Below, in pieces: positions 50,064 to 59,383 of a stretch of 64,000 nt of DNA. Each line of letters starts with the position of its first letter. Position 1 is the first letter of the stretch. Source of the stretch: an uncultured Eggerthellaceae bacterium. Lineage in GTDB: Bacteria > Actinomycetota > Coriobacteriia > Coriobacteriales > Eggerthellaceae. Made by a program: the position numbers and the translations under genes. The stretch is taken from assembly GCA_910580205.1 (NCBI GenBank), contig CAJTVP010000001.1, positions 40,223 through 104,222 of the forward strand, read 5' to 3'. A model generated the notes under the pieces. It did not search any database. It had not been told where the DNA came from and saw only the letters and a program-made list of their open reading frames with translations.

Positions 50064-51182
50064 TCAGGCGTTCGGGAGCAGCGAGAAGCGCAGGTAGACG
50101 GGGTTGTGGTCGGAGTATGCAAAATCCAAATCCAGGGTCTCCTGCTCCAGGCATTCCACGTTGTCTGAATAGATGAAAGCATCCATGACCCAGCGGTCGT
50201 TCGCGCCGTCATAGGGCCGCCCCGCATCGCGGCAGGTGGCTGCGGAGGTGAAGGCGTCCGCGTCGATCTGAGCCTTCGCCGCGATGGTGAATCCTTCTGG
50301 AACGCTCTCGAAATCGAAGGGCTTCGCCCAGCTGGCATCCGTGTCGGTCTGGTTGCCATACACCTCGTTCGAGATCCCGATCATGTCATGGTTGAAGTCC
50401 CCGCCCGCGATCACATGGTTGCCCGCGGCCCGTTCGCGCTGCATATCCTGGAACAGCATGGTGCGCTGGGCTTCCATGATGGAGGCATCAGCCCCATAGG
50501 CGGACAGATGCACGTTGAAGAGCACCAGATCAGCTCCCGTGGTGGTTGGGATGCGGGTTTCGCTGTAGCAGCGGTCCAGGTCCAAGAACTTGCTCAGGCT
50601 CTCTGAGATGGGCAGGCTGCGGCGCAGGGCGTCTTCCACGGCGAAGGCGGAGAAGGTGGCCATGCCCGCCTTGTTCGCCCCATGAGGGGAGGTGGGCGGC
50701 CAGGCCAGGAAGGCGGAGTCGTAGTTCTGGGCGAACACGGAGGCGAAAGCGGGGAAGCCTTCGCGCAGGAGCTCGTATTCGTCTACATGGTGGCTGCGCG
50801 TGCCGTCCACATCTACCTCTTGGAACAGGATGAAGTCGGGGTCCAGGCCTTCGATGGCCTGAGCGGAGCCGTTCACGTTCTGGATGGCGTATTCAGCGCT
50901 CTTCGCCACCGATCCGGTGCCCCCATCCATGAAGAAGTCGAAGTCCGGCCCGTAGGCCCCGAACCCCAGGTTCGCCGCCACCACGGTGAGCTCAGGGGAT
51001 GACGCTGTGTCCAGCAGGGGCGGCTGCTGCCCGTCTGCGGGCTGCTCCACCTCCAGGGTCACGTTGTTCTCAAGGCGGTAGTAGGAGAGCATGACGTAGG
51101 CCAGGTAGATGGCGATGGCCAGCACGAGCGCGCCGATGATCGCGCCAAGGGCGATGAGCGTTCTTTTGAGCGGTGTTCTCAT
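50064..51182 (-). CDS. membrane-anchored endonuclease/exonuclease/phosphatase family protein
   Basis: A 372-residue protein starting MRTPLKRT and followed by one strong hydrophobic helix at about 8-32, so it is anchored with the enzyme outside. The EEP fold is visible: VVAANLGFG, FILFQEVD, FNVHLSAYG, AGGDFNHDM and the terminal SDHNPVYLRF. These proteins cleave phosphodiesters in nucleic acids or phospholipids. A surface location suggests nucleic acid scavenging or lipid or sugar phosphate hydrolysis. The GAAGG site precedes the ATG. Confidence 0.85.
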   Translation of the reverse strand: MRTPLKRTLIALGAIIGALVLAIAIYLAYVMLSYYRLENNVTLEVEQPADGQQPPLLDTASSPELTVVAANLGFGAYGPDFDFFMDGGTGSVAKSAEYAIQNVNGSAQAIEGLDPDFILFQEVDVDGTRSHHVDEYELLREGFPAFASVFAQNYDSAFLAWPPTSPHGANKAGMATFSAFAVEDALRRSLPISESLSKFLDLDRCYSETRIPTTTGADLVLFNVHLSAYGADASIMEAQRTMLFQDMQRERAAGNHVIAGGDFNHDMIGISNEVYGNQTDTDASWAKPFDFESVPEGFTIAAKAQIDADAFTSAATCRDAGRPYDGANDRWVMDAFIYSDNVECLEQETLDLDFAYSDHNPVYLRFSLLPNA

Positions 51183-51236
51183 GGGCAACCTTCGGTCCGG
51201 GTGCGGATCGACCCATGCTAGCAGAAGGGGTAACGG

Positions 51237-51242
51237 TATAAT
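51237..51242 (+). promoter_or_regulatory. -10 element TATAAT for guaA
   Basis: A perfect TATAAT 52 bp before the guaA start; no standard -35 at the expected place. CTAGGAGGC lies just before the ATG. Confidence 0.5.
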
Positions 51243-51293
51243 CCTCCCATCGGATCCGAGGTCATCGATCGATTGATTTTCTAGGAGGCTTTC

Positions 51294-52274
51294 ATGCAGC
51301 AAGACGTCCGCCCTGAAACCATGGAGCGCATCACCACCCCTGAGCTGGCGCAGGCATTCATCGACGAGCAAGTGGACGCTCTCCGCGATCAGATCGGGGA
51401 CAAGAAGGTGCTGCTGGCGCTTTCGGGCGGCGTTGATTCGAGCGTGGTCGCGGCGCTCCTCATCAAGGCCATCGGCAAGAACCTGGTGTGCGTGCATGTG
51501 AACCACGGCCTCATGCGCAAGGGCGAATCCGAGCAGGTGGTGGATGTCTTCCAGAACCAGATGGACGCGAATCTGGTGTATGTGGACGCGACGGACCGGT
51601 TCCTGGACCTGTTGGATGGGGTGGACGAGCCTGAGGCCAAACGCAAGATCATCGGCGCTGAGTTCATCCGCGTGTTCGAGGAAGAGGCTCGCAAGGTGGG
51701 CGATGAGGTGGACTTCTTGGCTCAAGGCACCATCTATCCGGACATCTTGGAGTCCAAAGATGGGGTGAAGGCCCATCACAACGTGGGCGGCCTGCCGGAG
51801 GACCTTGAGTTCGAGCTCGTGGAGCCGGTGAAGCTCCTGTACAAGGATGAGGTGCGCGTGGTCGGGCGCGAGCTGGGGCTGCCTGAGAACATGGTGGAGC
51901 GCCAGCCGTTCCCCGGGCCGGGGTTGGGCGTGCGCTGCCTGGGGGCCATCACGCGCGACAGGCTGGAGGCGCTGCGCGAGGCGGATGCCATCGTGCGCGA
52001 GGAGATGGAAGCGGCGAACGTGGTCGCATGGCAGTATTTCGCCGTGGTGCCGGATATGCGCGCGACCGGTGTGCGCGACGGCGTGCGAGCCTTCGAGTGG
52101 CCGGCGATCATCCGCGCCATCAACACGGTGGACGTCATGACCGCCGAGGTGCCCGAACTGGATTGGGCTCTTCTGAAGCGCATGACCGACCGCATCACCC
52201 ACGAGGTGCCGGGCATCTGTCGGGTGTGCTATGACCTCACCCCCAAGCCCGTCGGCACCGTGGAGTGGGAATAA
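51294..52274 (+). CDS. guaA: GMP synthase ATP-pyrophosphatase subunit (no glutaminase domain)
   Basis: Converts XMP to GMP. The 326 residues cover only the ATP-PPase (PP-loop LSGGVDSS at about 43-50) and the C-terminal dimerisation domain (RQPFPGPGLGVRC, ending KPVGTVEWE). Usual bacterial GuaA is about 515 residues with an N-terminal glutamine amidotransferase, which is absent here, so ammonia must come from a separate subunit or be used directly. The 3' end (GAGTGGGAATAA) is repeated beyond the restriction operon at 60047, marking it as an integration site. Confidence 0.93.
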   Translation: MQQDVRPETMERITTPELAQAFIDEQVDALRDQIGDKKVLLALSGGVDSSVVAALLIKAIGKNLVCVHVNHGLMRKGESEQVVDVFQNQMDANLVYVDATDRFLDLLDGVDEPEAKRKIIGAEFIRVFEEEARKVGDEVDFLAQGTIYPDILESKDGVKAHHNVGGLPEDLEFELVEPVKLLYKDEVRVVGRELGLPENMVERQPFPGPGLGVRCLGAITRDRLEALREADAIVREEMEAANVVAWQYFAVVPDMRATGVRDGVRAFEWPAIIRAINTVDVMTAEVPELDWALLKRMTDRITHEVPGICRVCYDLTPKPVGTVEWE

Positions 52275-52288
52275 GCGCCGCCATGACC
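52263..52288 (+). repeat. left direct repeat: guaA 3' end (attL-like)
   Basis: GAGTGGGAATAAGCGC at 52263-52278 recurs exactly at 60047-60062, and the match continues as GCCATGA with two differences to 52288. It spans the last three guaA codons, its stop and the start of fic. Confidence 0.75.
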
Positions 52289-53173
52289 GCGGATGCTCCA
52301 GACAGCCACGGATACGAACCTGCTTCGCAGCATGAATCCGAAGCGGCTCGCAGGCACTATTGGGCGGTTGCCATCGGGCTTCAGAAAGTTGATGGGCTTG
52401 AGGCTTCTGAGTATCTGAAAGATACGGCTGAATCCTACATTCGGGGGAATCGCAGCCTTGAAGAGACGGGTCGATTGATCCGGAGCCACCATGAGACCGC
52501 AGGTGATCTTGAGCACAGGGAAGCAGATCTGGTCAGCCAACGCATCGCGGAGCTGCTTTCGGGCGGCGCGTTCGCCTTGTCTCCTGATTTTCTTTCGCAG
52601 ATCCATCGATACCTTTTCCAAGACCTTGATGAGAGCGTTTTCCATCCTGGTGAGTTCAAACGCGAAAGGATGATCAAGCAGGAAGACATCTTGAATGGAG
52701 ACAGCGTCCTCTATGCTGACCCATTGACGTATGAGATGTCCTTGAGCGCTGTTTTCTCGGAGGAGCAAGGCAAGCTGTATGAGTCTTTGCAAGGGGAGGA
52801 GCTGGATGGTTTCTGCCGCGCTATCTCCTTGCTGTGGCAAACGCATCCGTTCCATGAAGGAAACACGCGCACCGTCGCTGTCTTCTCTGAGCTCTACTTG
52901 AATTACCTTGGTTTTCCGGCGACCAACGAGCCGTTTGAAACCTTCTCTCGGTATTACCGCGATGCGCTGGTGAGGGCTGTGTATCGCAATGCGAAAGCTG
53001 GAATCTTCCCTGATAGAAGGTTCTTGGTCCAGTTCTACGAGAATGTGCTCGGGCAAGAGGAGCGCGCATTGGACCGTGAGCAGCTGATCTGCTCTGCGCT
53101 GTTCGATGAGCCCAGCCTGTTGAGGAACGTGGACCCGAAAGAGGCGCTGGTGCCTCATGGACGGGAGCGGTGA
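52283..53173 (+). CDS. Fic family protein with N-terminal VbhA-like antitoxin domain
   Basis: A 296-residue Fic enzyme, predicted to attach AMP to a target protein. The core is HPFHEGNTRT (188-197), with the catalytic His and the anion-binding GN; the usual second Gly is Thr. Residues 22-68 (RRHYWAVAIGLQKVDGLEAS, then YLKDTAESYIRGNRSLEE) look like the antitoxin VbhA family, so an inhibitor is fused in cis. The start at 52283 is 8 bp after the guaA stop. A fragment of a second copy of its 3' end survives at 60073. Cis-inhibited Fic proteins act as toxins or regulators released by a signal. Confidence 0.87.
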   Translation: MTADAPDSHGYEPASQHESEAARRHYWAVAIGLQKVDGLEASEYLKDTAESYIRGNRSLEETGRLIRSHHETAGDLEHREADLVSQRIAELLSGGAFALSPDFLSQIHRYLFQDLDESVFHPGEFKRERMIKQEDILNGDSVLYADPLTYEMSLSAVFSEEQGKLYESLQGEELDGFCRAISLLWQTHPFHEGNTRTVAVFSELYLNYLGFPATNEPFETFSRYYRDALVRAVYRNAKAGIFPDRRFLVQFYENVLGQEERALDREQLICSALFDEPSLLRNVDPKEALVPHGRER

Positions 53174-53289
53174 AGCCCGCGATCCATTTATGGACTAAGA
53201 GGATCTCCCTCTTCAGTGTCCTATGAAGAGGCCATCCATGGCACCCCAAGCGGATACACTGGCAGAAAACGAGAGATTGCCAGGTGAAG

Positions 53290-53574
53290 ATGGATGTCGA
53301 GCTGAAAGAGAGGATCGCAGACCTGCTTGGATTTGAAGAACTCGCTCCGTTCAAAGATGATGACCCGATCGAGGCATACCGCCTTTGGAATTGCTACGCC
53401 GAAAGCAGGGCAGAGCGCTCTCCGCTTCAGTGCGTTTTGTCCCAGGCGAGGATGATGAACTTCTTACTGGTGCCTTCGCGGGGTGGCACGGCTGATCGTC
53501 GGCATATACAAGGTTGTATGCGATTCGCTCAACGTGAGAAGTGCGTCGAGTTTGGGCGCGTTTCTGATTGCTGA
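53290..53574 (+). CDS. hypothetical protein, possibly frameshifted
   Basis: About 94 residues from the ATG at 53290 (or GTG at 53284). The first ~60 residues (MDVELKERIADLLGF, then DDPIEAYRLWNCY) look protein-like; the last ~30 (RRHIQGCMRFAQREKC) do not, which suggests a frameshift near 53485 or a shortened gene. A second open stretch, 53483-53707, lies in another frame. No family is recognised. It sits between fic and the Mod gene. Confidence 0.35.
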   Translation: MDVELKERIADLLGFEELAPFKDDDPIEAYRLWNCYAESRAERSPLQCVLSQARMMNFLLVPSRGGTADRRHIQGCMRFAQREKCVEFGRVSDC

Positions 53575-53853
53575 CTATTCGCGCGGTGAGGGCATCAACG
53601 GTCTCGCTGCTGATGCTGTGACGGCTGACGGATATGTATTGGGTGCATTGCACGGCATGCAGCGGGGCTGCGAGGTGTGTGGCAGTGGGTACGGCTGGTG
53701 GGGGTGAGAAACGCTTGGCGAAGGCGCAAATAGCAGGTCAGGCACCGAAAATGAGATAACTTGTTGAGTGACCGTTTCGTGGTACAGCGGTGCGGTTTTC
53801 TTTTGGGATAATAGAGCGCAAATAGATGGGCTTTACGAATTGCAAGGAACAAC
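53575..53853 (+). other. intergenic region before the Mod operon with a -10-like GATAAT
   Basis: No convincing gene. Base composition drops towards A and T from about 53740. GGGATAATAG at 53803-53812 could be the -10 for the Mod operon, with no strong -35. CAAGGAACAAC is the ribosome site at 53842-53852. Confidence 0.4.
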
Positions 53854-55452
53854 ATGGCGAATAAATTAGAACTTACTTGGTATGGAAAAGACAAGCCCTT
53901 GCATATTGAGCCACGATTGCTCATTGAGAATGAGACGCTATCTAATACCGAACATGACCCTGATACGCAGAACATGCTCATTCATGGCGATAATTTGCTT
54001 GCCTTGAAAGCGCTGGAAAGCAAATATGCTGGACAAGTGAAATGCATCTACATAGATCCACCATACAATACTGGATATGCATTCGAGCAGTATGACGACA
54101 ATCTAGAACATAGTTTATGGCTTAGTCTGATAAAACCACGATTGGAAATACTTTGGTCTTTACTCGATAAAGACGAAGGAAGCATTTGGATAAGTATTGA
54201 TGACAACGAACAAGCTTATATGCGTGTGCTTTGCGATGAAGTTTTTGGACGAGATAAGTTTGTTGCACAAAATGTATGGCAAAAACGCTATTCAAGAGAA
54301 AACCGTGAATCAATAGGTGACGTGCATGAGTACATCATCGTTTACGCAAAGGATTCAAGCAAATTTAAGGAAATTAGAAATCTTGTTCCTATGACGGAAC
54401 AACAAGCAAAAGTGTATAAAAATCCAAATAATGATCCAAAAGGGCGTTGGCGCCCAATTCCTATGACGGCACAAGCGGGGCATGCTACACCTGAACAGTT
54501 TTATGAAATACAAGCGCCCGGTGGAAAAATTTTTACTCCTCCTCCAGGAAGATGCTGGTCGCTTTCAAAAAGAACTTTTGAAGAACTAAGAGATCAGGGA
54601 AGGATTTATTTCGGAAAGGACGGGAATAGCCAACCTAACAAAATACGTTATCTCTCAGAAGTGCCAGGCGTTACACCATGGACTTGGTGGCCGAGCGATG
54701 AAGTTGGTCATACAGACTCTTCAAAGAAAGAGATACTTGCGCTTTTTGGTAAAGACAGTATCTTTGATACCCCAAAACCCGAAGCTCTTATTCAACGCAT
54801 TATTCATATTGCGTCTAATGAAGGCGATCTTGTATTGGATTCGTTTCTTGGTTCTGGGACAACCGCCGCTGTCGCACAAAAGATGAGCAGACGATATATC
54901 GGCATAGAAATGGGCGATCATGCCTATACGCATTGCAAGGCTCGCCTTGATAAAGTGATTTCAGGCGAAGATGAAGGCGGTATCACCAAGGCGGTAGATT
55001 GGAAGGGTGGCGGTGGGTACCGGTTCTATGAATTGGCGCCGACGCTCATTAATAAGGACGTGTTCGGAGAAGAGGTCATTAACCCTGAATACGATGCCGA
55101 TATGCTGGCTGCTGCGGTGGCACTACATGAAGGTTTCACCTATGCGCCCGATGCAGATATATTCTGGAAACAGGCATGCGGCAACGAGAGCAGCTATCTA
55201 TTCACAACCACAAGGCATGTGAATAGAGAGTTGCTAGAATCTATAGCATCGGATATGGATGATAACGAGTATCTTGTCATAGCATGTCGTTCATTTGATA
55301 AGGGGGCAGACGCGGAACATCCCAACATAATTGTGAAGAAGATACCGCAGATGCTGCTTGACCGCTGCGAGTTCGGACGAGATGATTACTCACTGAACAT
55401 CATCCATCCACCCACCTATGAAGATGATTGCGTGGAGGATGCAGATGAATAG
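53854..55452 (+). CDS. type III-like DNA adenine methyltransferase (Mod)
   Basis: A 532-residue beta-class N6-adenine methyltransferase. The catalytic motif is DPPYNTG (68-74) and the SAM motif is DSFLGSGTT (about 329-337), in the order IV-TRD-I. The target-recognition region lies between, and the C-terminal ~130 residues fit Mod of type III systems. It should mark host DNA and give specificity to the nuclease. It is first gene of the AT-richer operon: bases 54121-54180 hold 22 G+C of 60 by direct count, against clearly GC-rich neighbours. It overlaps the next gene by 8 bp. Confidence 0.92.
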   Translation: MANKLELTWYGKDKPLHIEPRLLIENETLSNTEHDPDTQNMLIHGDNLLALKALESKYAGQVKCIYIDPPYNTGYAFEQYDDNLEHSLWLSLIKPRLEILWSLLDKDEGSIWISIDDNEQAYMRVLCDEVFGRDKFVAQNVWQKRYSRENRESIGDVHEYIIVYAKDSSKFKEIRNLVPMTEQQAKVYKNPNNDPKGRWRPIPMTAQAGHATPEQFYEIQAPGGKIFTPPPGRCWSLSKRTFEELRDQGRIYFGKDGNSQPNKIRYLSEVPGVTPWTWWPSDEVGHTDSSKKEILALFGKDSIFDTPKPEALIQRIIHIASNEGDLVLDSFLGSGTTAAVAQKMSRRYIGIEMGDHAYTHCKARLDKVISGEDEGGITKAVDWKGGGGYRFYELAPTLINKDVFGEEVINPEYDADMLAAAVALHEGFTYAPDADIFWKQACGNESSYLFTTTRHVNRELLESIASDMDDNEYLVIACRSFDKGADAEHPNIIVKKIPQMLLDRCEFGRDDYSLNIIHPPTYEDDCVEDADE

Positions 55453-58114
55453 CAGGTTTCCGCAATATACCGTCGACTATATCAGTGGAGTGATGTCGCT
55501 TCGCAAGCCACAGAAGATATCTTTGGAGATACTTGCGGATGTGATGGAAAGCATCAATGTTCGACAAGGCATGAACTTAAAGGCGAGCCTGGGCACCATC
55601 AATGCTATGTATCCTACCTGCACGGACTTCGAGCGAGATTTTCTCTCACTCACATTCGCATTGGCTACAGGGGTGGGAAAGACTCGCCTGATGGGAGCCT
55701 TCATCACATATCTCTATACCAACTGGGACGTGCGCAACTTCTTCGTTGTAGCGCCGAACACTACTATCTATGACAAGCTGAAGCGAGACCTCTCGGAAAC
55801 GACCAGCGACAAGTACGTATTCAAAGGCGTGGGATGTTTTAGCGCACCACCACAAATAGTCACAGAGACAGACTATAAAAACAAGCCTTTGGAGATATTT
55901 GAATCCGAAGTTCGCATATTCATCTACAACATAGATAAGTTCAACAAAGAAGGCGTTTCTATGAAGCGCGTGAACGAGATGATGGGAGACTCGTTCTACC
56001 GCTACCTCTCAGAGTTGCCCGATCTAGTAGTGATCATGGATGAGTCGCACCACTATCGTGCAAAGGCGGGAGCTGCCGCATTAAACGAACTACACCCCAT
56101 GCTGGGACTTGAGCTTACCGCAACGCCACTTGTAACCAAGGGTTCAAAGCAGGTACCGTTCAAAAACGTGGTGTATGAGTATCCGCTCTCAAAAGCGATA
56201 GAAGAGGGGTATACGCGAACGCCTTTTGCAGTAACACGCACCGACATTGATTTTTACAACTTCGGCGAAGAGCAAACCGACAAGCTGATGCTCTCTGACG
56301 GGATACTCTGCCATGAGGCTACCAAATCAAAGCTTCAGGCCTATGCGGAAAACAATGGGGTGCGCGCCATAAAGCCATTCATGTTGGTTGTGTGCAAAGA
56401 CACCGATCATGCCAAGTGGGTCGAGGACTATATCCGCTCAGACGCATTTCACGGCGGAGCCTATCGCAACAAAACGCTGATAGTTCACTCCAAGCAAAAG
56501 GGCGCAGAGACAGATGCGAACATGAAGCTTCTGCTGGATGTGGAGAATCCAGACAATCCTGTTGAGATAGTCATTCACGTGAACATGCTAAAAGAGGGAT
56601 GGGACGTGAACAACCTCTACACCATTGTGCCGCTACGCACAGCTGCATCGAAGATTCTGCGCGAACAGATGGTGGGACGCGGGCTTCGCTTGCCATATGG
56701 AGAGCGAACTGGAGACAAGGACGTGGATGCGGTCATGCTCACCGCACATGACAAGTTTCAGGACATACTTGCAGAAGCGCAAAAAGGCGATTCCATCTTC
56801 AAAGCAGGTAACGTAATCAAAGCCGAAGAGCTTGAACCTCAGAAAGTCACACAGACGCATTTGGCGATCGAGCGCGACTTAGATGAAGGCCTGCGCGGTG
56901 CCTATGAGGAAACGAAAGTTGAGAAGACCGATGAAAACGACCGCATTATCAAATTGCTGTATCAGCAGATAACGTCACGCGTTGAGTCTTGCGCGCAGAA
57001 AGAGCCGGGAGTCGGAAGCGATGAGGTGGTTCTTGCAGATGAAGAAGCAGAAGCCATTGTCAGCGAGGCTGCAGCGGCCGTGATCGCTGATAACGAGGAC
57101 TTGGCTGACACCTTCCATGACAACGAGATGCCGCTTGCAGCATGGATGCGAAAAGAAACTAAGCGAATACACAAGCAGGCTGTTGAGAAGTTCATCCCGA
57201 TACCGCGCATAAAGGTGACCGATGCGGGCGTGGAGGAATACCGATTTATAGACTTTGATCTTGATTTAGCGCCGTTCAGCCAAGCACCGCTTAAGAACGA
57301 GCTTTTAATACAGAACTTGGAAGACCCGCGTGACATAGAGCGCATACAAGGCGATGTAATAGATTTTGAGGGGTACGAGCCTAAACGGGCGATACTCAGT
57401 TTTCTGCGCGAAAAGCCGGAAGTGGACTACGAGCGTGTGAGCGGGCTTCTGTTCAAGTTGATAAGCCAGGTAGTAGATCATTACGAGCGAGAATTTGGCC
57501 TAAATGGCATGCGCAACATTGTGATGATGTATAAGCGAGCGATAGCAAACTCCATTTATGAGCAGATGATGCAGCATTTCTATTGTAGCAATGGCATGAT
57601 ACAGGAAGAGGTTGTCGATGCAAGCAAGCGTAACTTAAGGCAGACGTACAATTCCAGCACTGCGGTTGACCTATATTCAGATGACTACGAAACGAACATT
57701 GCGAGCGTGCTTTTTACGGGCATTCACAAGGGCGTGTTTAGCGAAGCGAAGTTTGACAGCAAGCCAGAGTTGGTGTTGGCGCGGGTGCTTGAGAGGGACG
57801 GCGATGTGGTCAACTGGCTGCGTCCTGCACCCAAGGAGTTCAACATTACCTACAACCATGGGCACACCTATGAGCCTGATTTCGTGGTGGAGACAGAAGA
57901 TGTGATCTATCTGGTTGAGGTAAAGGGCGAGGATAAGCTTAATGACCCAGACGTAATAGCCAAGAAAGAGCGTGCTGTGAGGTATTGCGAGATTGCGAGT
58001 TCATGGGGCGCGGCCAATGGCTACAAAGAATGGCGATACTTGTTTATTCCCGCAAAGCAGATCATGCCGAGTTCATCGTTTAAGAATTTAGCAACACAAT
58101 TTGCAGCACTGTAG
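55445..58114 (+). CDS. type III-like restriction helicase-nuclease (Res)
   Basis: An 889-residue SF2 translocase-nuclease. Motif I is ATGVGKT (about 72-78), motif II is MDESHHYRAKAG (about 198), motif VI is EQMVGRGLRLPYGERTGD (about 402), and the C-terminal PD-(D/E)xK nuclease reads PDFVVE...IYLVEVKGEDK (about 810-830). It starts at the ATG at 55445 (MNSRFPQYT) behind GGAGGATG, overlapping the Mod stop as ATGAATAG. It forms the restriction complex with Mod. Confidence 0.92.
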   Translation: MNSRFPQYTVDYISGVMSLRKPQKISLEILADVMESINVRQGMNLKASLGTINAMYPTCTDFERDFLSLTFALATGVGKTRLMGAFITYLYTNWDVRNFFVVAPNTTIYDKLKRDLSETTSDKYVFKGVGCFSAPPQIVTETDYKNKPLEIFESEVRIFIYNIDKFNKEGVSMKRVNEMMGDSFYRYLSELPDLVVIMDESHHYRAKAGAAALNELHPMLGLELTATPLVTKGSKQVPFKNVVYEYPLSKAIEEGYTRTPFAVTRTDIDFYNFGEEQTDKLMLSDGILCHEATKSKLQAYAENNGVRAIKPFMLVVCKDTDHAKWVEDYIRSDAFHGGAYRNKTLIVHSKQKGAETDANMKLLLDVENPDNPVEIVIHVNMLKEGWDVNNLYTIVPLRTAASKILREQMVGRGLRLPYGERTGDKDVDAVMLTAHDKFQDILAEAQKGDSIFKAGNVIKAEELEPQKVTQTHLAIERDLDEGLRGAYEETKVEKTDENDRIIKLLYQQITSRVESCAQKEPGVGSDEVVLADEEAEAIVSEAAAAVIADNEDLADTFHDNEMPLAAWMRKETKRIHKQAVEKFIPIPRIKVTDAGVEEYRFIDFDLDLAPFSQAPLKNELLIQNLEDPRDIERIQGDVIDFEGYEPKRAILSFLREKPEVDYERVSGLLFKLISQVVDHYEREFGLNGMRNIVMMYKRAIANSIYEQMMQHFYCSNGMIQEEVVDASKRNLRQTYNSSTAVDLYSDDYETNIASVLFTGIHKGVFSEAKFDSKPELVLARVLERDGDVVNWLRPAPKEFNITYNHGHTYEPDFVVETEDVIYLVEVKGEDKLNDPDVIAKKERAVRYCEIASSWGAANGYKEWRYLFIPAKQIMPSSSFKNLATQFAAL

Positions 58115-58126
58115 GAGCAAATCGCT

Positions 58127-59359
58127 ATGAAGTGCTTTGATAGAATGGATACCCATAGCGTATTTGCTGCAATTATACGGGATATGAAAAATGAGGTTTC
58201 AGGGCTAGAGGCCAAAGAACTGGATGGAACTAACCGAGAAGAATGGATAGATTACTTTCTATCAAAATATGAGATTGAGCCTGTAGTGCTCTATCCCGAT
58301 TCTTGTGAGTTAGATTTTCATGAAAAGGATGTTCAAAGGTACAATAGCTGGTCGCAATTTGGTCTCAATGAACCGCAATATATTACCTGTGATGGTATAC
58401 AAGCTGTATGCAAAGTGCCATTCACGGGAGATGATTATCTGTTTCAAATACATGGAATGACATGCAGCCCTTATTTCGAACATGAACCTGAAAGGATTAT
58501 TAAGCCAAATTCGGAGGGTATAGGATACCTAGTCTTAACCATAGAAATGACTCAAGGGGAGGCTTCTGCTGACGGGATAAAGAAGACATTTGAGGAAATA
58601 GTGAATGATTTCCAGAAAGAGCTCGCATATGTCAACAAAGATGTTGCGCAGTACAACTCAAGCTTGCAGGAACACATAGAGAAGGCCCTTGACAAAAGAA
58701 TTGCCCAGCTTGAAAAACTGGTTTCGATGCGCAAAGAACTGAACTTACCTCTCAACCGTGTTAAAGATGCGCCCATGGCAATTCCGGTTCCACTGAAAAA
58801 GAAACGTCCCGCCATCCGGAAACCCCAAAAGAAGGATGATGGCAGTTATTCCTACAGCATTGCGGATGCCGATTTCGGGCACATAAATGAAATAATTGAA
58901 AATTGCGGAAGCATGATGGAAGTAACGCCTCAATCTTTTTCGTTATTAGGTGAAGAGCAGCTCAGGGATCATATGCTTTCAGTGCTTGGAACCCATTATG
59001 AAAATGTCACAGGAGAAACTTTCAGAAAACATGGGAAAACAGATATAAATATCTCGCTTGAAGACCACGTGGCTTACATAGCAGAATGCAAAATATGGAG
59101 CGGAGTGAAGAACCTTGAAAAGGCCATAGGACAGCTTTTTTCGTACACGACTTGGCGCGACACCAAGGTGAGTATCATCGTATTCAATAAGACAGTGCAG
59201 AACTACAGCGTTGTGCTTGATGGTATAGGGCGAACGCTGGAGGAAATCGCGACAGAAGTGCACAAGCATAGTTCTGCCCAGTGGGAATGTGTTATTCCAC
59301 ACGAAGACGGCAGAAGGATGAAAATAGTCTTGATGGTATTCGATTTGTATGCTGGTTGA
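58127..59359 (+). CDS. Mrr-like nuclease protein of the restriction operon
   Basis: A 410-residue protein. The N-terminal half is alpha/beta and unrecognised. A helical, partly coiled segment at about 150-205 (EHIEKALDKRIAQLEKLVSM) follows. The C-terminal third is a restriction-endonuclease fold with GKTDINISLED and YIAECKIWSG (about 304-325), fitting D...(E)xK. Then TTWRDTKVSIIVFNKT is typical of a family I remember near defence genes. It lies 12 bp after Res on the same strand, so a third component, either a second nuclease or an effector, is likely. Exact role unknown. Confidence 0.75.
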   Translation: MKCFDRMDTHSVFAAIIRDMKNEVSGLEAKELDGTNREEWIDYFLSKYEIEPVVLYPDSCELDFHEKDVQRYNSWSQFGLNEPQYITCDGIQAVCKVPFTGDDYLFQIHGMTCSPYFEHEPERIIKPNSEGIGYLVLTIEMTQGEASADGIKKTFEEIVNDFQKELAYVNKDVAQYNSSLQEHIEKALDKRIAQLEKLVSMRKELNLPLNRVKDAPMAIPVPLKKKRPAIRKPQKKDDGSYSYSIADADFGHINEIIENCGSMMEVTPQSFSLLGEEQLRDHMLSVLGTHYENVTGETFRKHGKTDINISLEDHVAYIAECKIWSGVKNLEKAIGQLFSYTTWRDTKVSIIVFNKTVQNYSVVLDGIGRTLEEIATEVHKHSSAQWECVIPHEDGRRMKIVLMVFDLYAG

Positions 59360-59383
59360 TGAGACTAACAAGAAGATGAATTA

